Assembly (NCBI RefSeq): GCF_963678635.1
Contig: NC_087071.1
Coordinates: forward strand, 42,918,153 to 42,982,152
Direction of reading: 5' to 3'
DNA: 64,000 bases
From: Symsagittifera roscoffensis
Taxonomy: Eukaryota > Xenacoelomorpha > Acoela > Convolutidae
Shown: positions 56,130 to 64,000 of the stretch, one piece after another
Position numbering within the stretch: the stretch's first letter is position 1
Layout of the letters: every line of letters starts with the position of its first letter
The notes under the pieces: model-generated
Databases searched by the model: none
Seen by the model: the letters and a program-made list of their open reading frames with translations, nothing else
Told to the model about the DNA's origin: nothing
Program-made: the position numbers and the translations under genes

Positions 56130-57264
56130 CCAATCAGAATTCCAGAGCTAACTCTAAGGTAATGAGATTGATGAAAAAGTTTGTGGATTCTACTCAACCT
56201 GCCAGTTTTTTAAATGTAAATAAAAAAACTCAAGCAAGGTTGTAATTAATAGGAATAATTTTCAAGGAAATGCTTCCTTTTTAAAAAACTTTTCATAATT
56301 AGTTTCAGGACAGTCAGGAAAAAATTTTTAATCTACAAAACTCTTTAGAAACTACTAAAGTCAAGCAAGTGTTGCAAAAATTTTGAATGAGTTCAGTTTT
56401 CTTAGAAGTTTTATTTATTTTAGAAAATTTGAATTTAATGAAAAAGTCGTACGATTAAATATCAAAATCTCTTTTTATTCCATACCCGACACCCAAAATT
56501 TTAAAAACACTCCATCAAAGGTCTTTTTTCCTCATTTCTTTAAAGATTTTCAAAGCTCAAAATCCTGCTAGATCAGAATTTGAATCAGAATTCCAGAGGT
56601 TTTCTTCGAAAATTTCGTCAACTTTGAGCTATCCTGTCAAATTTACATCAAAAACGAAGAAATTGACAATCTACTCAAAAATCAGCAATTTCTCATTAGT
56701 TAACTACAAACAATTCAACTAACTTGATGAAAAAATTGCAGAGATGTTTATTTTTTGTTCTTCTTTCTTTTGTTACTTATGTCGGCAATTATTCTTATTT
56801 TTACATCAAACTACTTTTGGTCATTTATTTTTGCGATTGTTTTTGTGTTTGTATTTTTTCTTTGGAATTTTTAAGCCCTTAAAAGGTAAATTTTCCTCTG
56901 ATTGGATACGACAACTAGCATAAAAATGAACATTCTTGTGATTGCAAATGACAATGCCTAAAATGAAGCTTTATTTCCGATTGGCCACGACTTTTATCCA
57001 TGAATTCCATAAAAGGAAACTGAAATCTGATTGGACACGACTACAATCCAAATAAGGAAAATCAATTCTGATTGGTTAAACCCACACATTCGAGTTGAAG
57101 ATAACCATAACTACCAACTGAAAACCTTTTTGTTTTCATTGAAGCTACCGTCAACTACCTCCTCTCTCAGCTCTAATTACATTAGTTTCAACTTATCTTC
57201 CGTCAGCTACCTCCTCTCTCAGCTTCTTCTTGTTTTTACTTTTTCACTCAATTTATTGCTCAAA

Positions 57265-57411
57265 ATGATCTTCTCAGTCCAAAACTACAACCTCATGTAC
57301 TCGGTAGAGTTTTCGCCTGATCTAGTAAAAATTCAAGTGCGAGAAACAGTCTCTGGAGTTTTTCTGGCACGAATGGACGTCCCAATCCGAGTCTGGCACA
57401 AGTGGAAGTGA
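57265..57411 (+). CDS. 48-aa ORF, copy X2
   Basis: One residue differs from copy X1 (Leu for Ile in SPDLVKIQ). Same ATG context and same TGA. Confidence 0.4.
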   Translation: MIFSVQNYNLMYSVEFSPDLVKIQVRETVSGVFLARMDVPIRVWHKWK

Positions 57412-57477
57412 TGCGAAAAGGATTTCAACGAACATCATATAAGCCAAGTACCCATCACAGAGAACCAACTTGGAACA

Positions 57478-57738
57478 ATGCAAATGATGGACGAAGTGTC
57501 TGCAACTGTGGGAAGGAACTACCCCAAGATTCCTGACTCAAGATTTGTGGCCCAACCAGACGACGACTTCCTATTTCCTTGGGAGGAAGCAGGATCATCC
57601 GAAAACCCCATCACAATAGATGAAGATGAGGGTTTCTCAGAAACAATGACACCTCCAGCTGTACAACAACCACTACAACCTCGTCATGCTCTGCATTCTA
57701 TAGAGAACCTCCAGAACTCTCGACAGCTCTTTCATTGA
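57478..57738 (+). CDS. 86-aa acidic ORF, copy X2
   Basis: Same protein as copy X1. Belongs to the second 5.48-kb pair, so identity here reflects recent duplication rather than selection. Confidence 0.55.
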   Translation: MQMMDEVSATVGRNYPKIPDSRFVAQPDDDFLFPWEEAGSSENPITIDEDEGFSETMTPPAVQQPLQPRHALHSIENLQNSRQLFH

Positions 57739-57989
57739 ATATTTTTTCCTAAATATTTGTTGTTTGGTATTAACTTCGTTCGTCGACAATAACTAATTTG
57801 TTCAATTTCATTTTAATTATGAGAATAGAAGACAAGTTAAGGGTAAATCATTGAAAACAATTAGAACCTAATTTTGTGCTCAAAATTGGCTCACATATTA
57901 AGTACCTTGATTACTTTTCGCACACACAATAAGAAAAACCCTAGAAAATTTGTACACTTGTAAAAAATAACCTAATGATTTTTGCATCT

Positions 57990-58315
57990 TGTCAAAAAAC
58001 TCACACACTTTTAGCACCTCGTAGAAAAATTGAAACAATTTTCGCATTTTGTCAAAAAAATTGAAACTTTTTTCGCATTTTGTCGAAAAAAGTGAAACAC
58101 TTTTCACATTTTGTTCAAAAAAGCGAAACGTTTTTCGCACTCGTAGGAAAAAAGTGAAACACTTTTCACAAGCACTTAAAACAATTGAATCACTTTTCAC
58201 ATCCTGCTGTAAAATTTTGAAAATTGAAACAAATTTTGCAAGTTGTCAGAAAAATTGAAACATTTTTTGCGTTATAAAGAAAAGAAAATAGAAAAATTTT
58301 TAGCATCTTGCCAAA
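57990..58315. repeat. 31-bp satellite array 4
   Basis: Same array type and length as arrays 2 and 3, in monomer X2. Confidence 0.88.
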
Positions 58316-58741
58316 TAAATCATTTCAATTTTTCTCGCACAGTTAACTACTTGTTCAAAATTCAATCGTTTAGAAAACTACATTTGCATGTCTGTTGATC
58401 AGAAACAATAGAAAACCAATTTATTAACATAGGTAATAGCAATCAAGTCATCAATAGAGAAGGTTTCTAAGCAATAAGTTAACATGCTCTTTACATTAAA
58501 ATTTTGCGTTTTTCGCTTATCATTCAATAAATAAATTTAAAATTTTACATAATTTTTGAAAAAACCAAAAAACCTGCATTTTACGAAAAAAATCTTAGAT
58601 ATTTTAGCATCTTGCAAAAACTTTTGAGAGAGTTTTTGGTACACTTGTCAAAAACAATCTATATTTATATGTTAAAAGTTGTATTCATATTCACTTATCA
58701 TAAGAAAAATTGTATGAAAAAAGCTGATCCGACGGACTGAC

Positions 58742-58930
58742 ATGATTCTCTACAGAGCTAAGAAGGCGTCTTTTGAAATATTTCGGAATTTAAAAAGTAA
58801 TTCTACCAGAGAAATTGACGTCATTAATCATAAACTTCTAGAATCTTCTAATTTTTCGAATCTTCGAAAGTCACTCCACATTAACTTCCAAAATTTTCTG
58901 AATATTCTGAATTCTCCAATAAAAACTTAA
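58742..58930 (+). CDS. 62-aa ORF, monomer X2
   Basis: Same 62-codon sequence as at 53267 and 55941. Confidence 0.3.
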   Translation: MILYRAKKASFEIFRNLKSNSTREIDVINHKLLESSNFSNLRKSLHINFQNFLNILNSPIKT

Positions 58931-59659
58931 CCAATCAGAATTCCAGAACTAAGTCTAAGGTAATGAGATTGATGAAAAAGTTTGTGGATTCTACTCAACC
59001 TGCCAGTTTTTTAAATGTAAATAAAAAAACTCAAGCAAGGTTGTAATTAATAGGAATAATTTTCAAGGAAATGCTTCCTTTTTAAAAAAGTTTTCATAAT
59101 TAGTTTCAGGACAGTCAGGAAAAAATTTTTAATCTACAAAACTCTTTAGAAACCACTAAAGTCAAGCAACTAAATTTTGAATGTGTTCAGTTTTCTTAGA
59201 AGTTTTATTTATTTTAGAAAATTTGAATTTAATGAAAAAGTCGTACGATAAAATATCAAAATCTCTTTTTATTCCATACCCGACACCCAAATTTTTAAAA
59301 ACTCTCCATCAAAGGTCTTTTTTCCTTCATTTCTTTAAAGATTTTCAACGCTCAAAATCCTGCTAGATCAGAATTTGAATCAGAATTCCAGAGGTTTTCT
59401 TCGAAAATTTCGTCAACTTTGAGCTATCCTGTCAAATTTACATCAAAAACGAAGAAATTGACAATCTACTCAAAAATCAGCAATTTCTCATTAGTTACCT
59501 ACAAACAATTCAACTAACTTGATGAAAAAATTGCAGAGATGTTTATTTTTTGTTCTTCTTTCTTTTGTTACTTATGTCGGCAATTATTTTTATTTTTACA
59601 TCAAACTACTTTTGGTCATTTATTTTTGCGATTGTTTTTGTGTTTGTATTTTTTCTTTG

Positions 59660-60400
59660 GAATTTTTAAGCACTTAAAAGTAAAGTTTCCTCTGATTGGA
59701 TACGACAACTAGAACAAAAATGAACATTTTTGTGTTTGGAACGACAATGGCTAAAATGAAGCTTTGTTTCCGATTGACCACGACTTTTATCCATGAATTC
59801 CATAAAAGGAAAATAAAATCTGATTGGACACGATTACAATCCAAATAAGGAAAATCAATTCTGATTCGTTAAACCCACGCATTCGAGTTGAAGATAACCC
59901 TAACTCCTGACTAAAAGTCATTTTGTTTTCATTGAAACTACCGTCAACTACCTCCTCTCTCAGCTCTAAATACCTTAATTTCAACTTATCTTCCGTCAGC
60001 TATCCCCTCTCTCAGCTCTTTCTTGTTTTTACTTTTTCACTCAACTGGTTGCTTAAAATGATCTTCTCAGTCCAAAACAGCAACCTCAAGAACTCGGCAG
60101 AACTTTCGCCTGATATAGTACAAAATCAAGTGCGAGAAACAGTCTCTGGAGTTTTTCTGGCATGAATGGACGTCCCAATCCAAGTCTGGCACATGGTGGA
60201 AGTGATGAGAAAAGGGTTTCATCGAGCATCATATAATCCGAGCACCCATCAGCAGGATCAGCCGAAAACCTCATCACAATAGATGAAGATGAGGGTTTGT
60301 CAGAAACAATGACACCTGCAGCTGTAAAACAACCACTACAACCTCGTCCAGCTCTGCTTTCAATAGAGAACCTCCAGAACTCTCGACAGCTCTTTCATTG
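59660..60400 (+). repeat. Monomer copy Y2: CCAAT block with deleted ORF
   Basis: Same structure as Y1, with the TGA after VFLA and the 140-base deletion. The last 60 bases match Y3 better than Y1. Confidence 0.75.
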
Positions 60401-60599
60401 AAGTTTTTTTCGTAAGTTATTGTTGTTTGGTATTAATTTTGTTCTTTGTAATTAACTAATTTGTCCAATTTCAATTTAATTATGAGATTAGATGACAAGT
60501 TAAGATTAAATCATTGAGAAACAATTAGAACTTAATTTAGTGCTACGAATTTGCACACATGTTAAGAATCTTGATTACTTTTCGCACACACAATAAGAA

Positions 60600-61775
60600 A
60601 AACACTAGACCCTTGTAGAAAAATTGAAACACTTTTCGCAATTTGTCGATAAAATTGAAACACTTTTCGCATCTTGTCAAAAAAATTGAAACACTTTAAG
60701 CATTTTGTCGAAAAAAGTGAAACACTTTTCAAATTTTGTTCAAAGAAGCGAAACACTTTTCCCACTTGTAGGACAAAAATGAAACACTTTCCACATGCGC
60801 TTAAAAAATTGAAACATTTTTCACATGCGTTTAGAAAAAATTGAATTACTTTTCACACCTTGCACACTTTTCACATCTCACACACTTTTAGCACCTCGTA
60901 GAAAAATTTTAATTTTTCTCGCATTTTATTGAAAAAATTGAAACAATTTTTGCATCATGTCAAAAAAATTGAAACACTTTTTGCATTTTGTCGAAAAAGT
61001 TTAAACACTTTCCGCATCTTGTCAAAAAGTGAAACACTTCTCACATTTTGTTCAAAAAAAGCGAAACACTTTTTGCACTTGTAGAAAAAAGTGAAACACT
61101 GTTCACATACGCTTGAAAAAATTGAAACAATTATCACATCTTGCTATAAAACTTGAAACAATTTCCGAACTCTATTGAAACAAGTGAAACAAATTTTGCA
61201 AGTTGTCAGAAAAAGTGAAACACTTTTCGCGTTATAAAGAAAAAATTGAAAAACGTTTAGCACCCTGCCGAAGTGAATCATTACAACTTTTCTCGCACAG
61301 TTAATTACTAGTCTTTATTCATACCTTACACAATTTTCACTTCTCACACTTTTTAGCACCTTGTAGAAAAAAATCAAAGTTTTTCGCATTTTATCGAAAA
61401 AAGTTAACACTTTTCGCATCTTGTCAAAAAAATTGAAACACTTTTCGCATTTTGTCGAAAAAATTGAAAAACTTTTCGCATCTTGTCAAAAAAAAAGTAA
61501 AATTTTTCACATTTTGTTCAAAAAAGCTAAACATTTTTCACACGTGTAGAAAAAAAGTGAACCATTTTTCACATACGCTTGAAAAAATTGAAACACTTTC
61601 CATATCTTGCTATAAAATTTGAAACAGTTTTCGTATTCTGTTAAAAAAAGTGAAACAAATTTTGCAAGTTGTCATAAAGTTATAAATTTTGCAAGTTGTC
61701 AGAAAGTTGTCACTTTTCGCGTTATAAAGGCAAAATCGAAAAACTTTTAGCATCATGCCGAAATACATCATTACA
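60600..61775. repeat. 31-bp satellite array 5 (longest)
   Basis: More than 30 copies of the 31-bp unit, about 3.5 times longer than arrays 2-4. It includes a repeated sub-block ending TTGCAAGTTGTCAGAAA that also closes the other arrays. Confidence 0.9.
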
Positions 61776-62179
61776 ATTTTTCTCGCACGTTTAAATACAA
61801 GTCTTTATGAAATTTTTGTTCAAAATTTAATCCTTTAGAAAACAATTTTTTTTGCATGTCTGTTGATCAGAAACAATAGAAAACCATTTCATTAACATAG
61901 GGAGTTGCGATGAAAGTCATCAATAGAGAAGTTTTCTAAGCAATAAGTCAACTTGCTCTTTACATTATAACTTTGCATTTTTTGCCTTATCATTCAATAA
62001 ATAAAGTTAGAATTTTACATAATTTTTGAAAAAACCAAAAAGCCTTGCATTTTACCAATAAAATTCTGAGATTTGTCACCATCTTGAGAGAGTTTTTGGT
62101 ACATTATTAAAAACTATCTATATTTATATGGTAAAAACTATATTTATATTCAATTTTTATATGAAAAAATATATGAGAA

Positions 62180-62370
62180 AAGCTGATCCGAGGGACTGAC
62201 ATGATTCTCTGCAGAGCTAAAAAGGCGTCTTTTGAAAAATTTAGGTAATAAAAAAGTAATTCCATCAGAGAAATTGACGTCAACATTCATAAACTTCTAG
62301 AATCTTCTAGTTTTTCGACTCTACGAAAGTCAATCCACATTAACTTACAGATATTTCTGAATCTTCTGAA
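62180..62370 (+). pseudogene. Diverged copy of the 62-aa ORF
   Basis: Begins CTGACATGATTCTCTGCAG and follows the same sequence with substitutions; a TAA interrupts it after about 16 codons. Confidence 0.5.
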
Positions 62371-63089
62371 TTATCCAATAAAAACTTAACCAATCAGAAT
62401 TCCAGAATTAACTCTAAGGTGATGAAATTAATGAAAAAGTTTGTGGATTCTACTCAACCTGCCAGTTTTTTAAATCTAAATAAAGACACTCAAGCAAGGT
62501 TGAGATTAATAGGAATAATTTTCAAGGAAATGCTTCTTTTTCAAAAAACCTTTCATAATTAGTTTCAGGACAACGAAAACGTTTTAATCTACCAAACTCT
62601 TGAAAAACCACTAAAGTCAAACAAGTGTTGCAAAGTTTTTGAATGAGTTCAGTTTTTTAGAAAATTTATTTCTTTTAGAAAATTTGAAGTTAATAAAAAA
62701 GTCGTACGATAGTTTATCAAAATTTCTTTTTTTTCCGTACCCCACACCCAAATTTATAAAAACCCATCAAAATTCTTTTTTTCTTCATCTCTTTAGAGAT
62801 TTTCGAAGCTCAAAACCCTGCTTGATCAAGAGATTTGCTTTGAAAAATTCATAATCTTTGAGCTATCCTGTCAATTTTACATCAAAATAAAGAACTTGAC
62901 TATCTACTCAAAAATCTGCAGTTTCTCATTGATTACATACAAACAATTCAACTAACTCGATGAAAAAATTGCAATGATGTTTCTTTTTTATTTTCCTTTC
63001 TTTTGTTATTATATATCGGCAATTTTTCTTATTTTTACATCAAACAACTTTCGGTCATTTTTTTGCGATTAGTTTTGTGTATATATTTT

Positions 63090-63841
63090 TTTCTTTGGAA
63101 TTTTTAAGCCCTTAAAAGGTAAATTTTCCTCTGATTGGTTACGACAACTAGAACAAAAATGAACATTTTTGTGATCGGAAACGACAATGCCTAAAATGAA
63201 GCTTTGTTTCCGATTGGCCACGAATTTTATCCATGAATTCCATAAAAGGAAACTGAAATCTGATTGTACACGACTACAATCCAAATAAGGAAAATCTATT
63301 CTGATTGGTTAAACCCACGCATTCTAGTTGAAGATAACCCTAACTTCTAACTAAAAATCATTTTTTCTTCAATTAAACTACCGTCAACTACCTCCTCTCT
63401 CAGCTCTAAATACCTTAATTTCAACTTATCTTCCGTCAGCTACCCACTCCCTCAGCTCTTTCTTGTTTTGACTTTTTCACTCAATTGGTTGCTTAAAATG
63501 ATCTTCTCGGTCCAAAACGGCAACCTCAAGAATTCGGTAGAACTTTCGCCTGATTTAGTACAAAATCAAGTGCGAGAAACAGTATCTGGAGTTTTTCTAG
63601 CATGAATGGACGTCCCAATCCAAGTCTGGCACATGGTGGAAGTGATGAGAAAAGGATTTCATCGAACATCATATAATCCAAGCACCCATCAGCAGGATCA
63701 GATGAAAACCCCATCGCAATAGATGAAGATGAGGGTTTGTCAGAAATAATGACACCTCCAGCTGTAAAACAACCACTACAACCTCGTCCAGCTCTGCGTT
63801 CTAAAGAGTACCTCCAGAACTCTCGACAGCTCTTTCATTGA
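63090..63841 (+). repeat. Monomer copy Y3, last in the window
   Basis: CCAAT block, VFLA-TGA truncation and the 140-base deletion as in Y1 and Y2, with more substitutions. The array continues beyond the right end of the window. Confidence 0.75.
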
Positions 63842-64000
63842 ATATTTTTTCGTAAATTATTGTTGTTTGGTATTAATTTTGTTCTTTGTAATTAACTAAT
63901 TTGTCCAATTTCAATTTAATTATGTGATTAGATGACAAGTTAAGGTTAAATCATTGAAAAACAATTAAAACTTAATTTAGTGCTCCGAATTTGCACACAT

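Larger units (their letters stand above)
51392..56870. repeat. 5.48-kb X-Y duplicated pair, first copy
   Basis: The sequence from TTAAGCCCTTAAAAGG at 51392 restarts at 56871, a spacing of 5479 bases. It holds monomer X1 and monomer Y1, each about 2.7 kb with the same internal order: CCAAT block, small ORFs, 31-bp array, AT-rich block, 62-aa ORF, hydrophobic ORF remnant. Confidence 0.85.
56871..60345. repeat. 5.48-kb pair, second copy (X2 and start of Y2)
   Basis: Near-identical to 51392-54877 up to about 60345, where it diverges inside the remnant of the 86-aa ORF and becomes like monomer Y3. The mosaic suggests unequal exchange or conversion between monomers. Confidence 0.75.

Overview
The window is AT-rich DNA from an animal nucleus. 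It has a recognisable U2 spliceosomal RNA, non-LTR and LTR retroelements, splice-like signals and large tandem repeats, and no bacterial operons or ribosome-binding sites. The phylum cannot be fixed from the sequence. I see no complete ordinary host protein gene; the window is accessory DNA made of mobile elements and repeats. It also contains one 200-base assembly gap (6663-6862).

Layout. 1-6150 (+): a heavily mutated relative of the large LTR element found later in the window, covering integrase to envelope. 7121-7980: a U2 snRNA-like sequence flanked on both sides by degenerate short repeats. 10295-10437: a short inverted-repeat element. 10500-14480 (+): a decayed LINE with ORF1, endonuclease and reverse transcriptase. 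15840-17747 (-): a decayed, unrelated Ty3/Gypsy element (integrase and probable gag). 19036-37792 (-): the main object, an LTR retroelement of about 18.75 kb with 410-bp LTRs that differ at one position and a 4-bp target duplication. 41066-64000: long tandem duplications with zinc-finger/DNA-polymerase-like gene fragments, CCAAT-rich promoter-like blocks, small ORFs and 31-bp satellite arrays.

The giant element reads, in its own direction: LTR, primer site, 1.2-kb leader with repeated motifs, a basic 155-aa ORF, a 564-aa ORF, gag, protease, reverse transcriptase, RNase H, integrase, two small membrane ORFs, a 380-codon frame without any ATG, an envelope-type glycoprotein, two further ORFs (285 and 306 aa), a 1.6-kb tail and the second LTR. 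Several ORFs have no recognised family. The ATG-less frame follows a membrane ORF in the same frame across one TAA, and the 306-aa ORF ends inside a perfect splice donor, so spliced subgenomic RNAs are likely. The gag, pol and env frames carry several breaks although the LTRs look very young.

The right third is a tandem family. Two units of about 4 kb (41757-45623 and 45624 onward) are followed by 2.7-kb monomers of two types, X and Y, duplicated as a 5.48-kb pair. Three copies carry an 86-codon ORF whose substitutions are nearly all synonymous, which makes it the best candidate for a functional host or element gene in that region.
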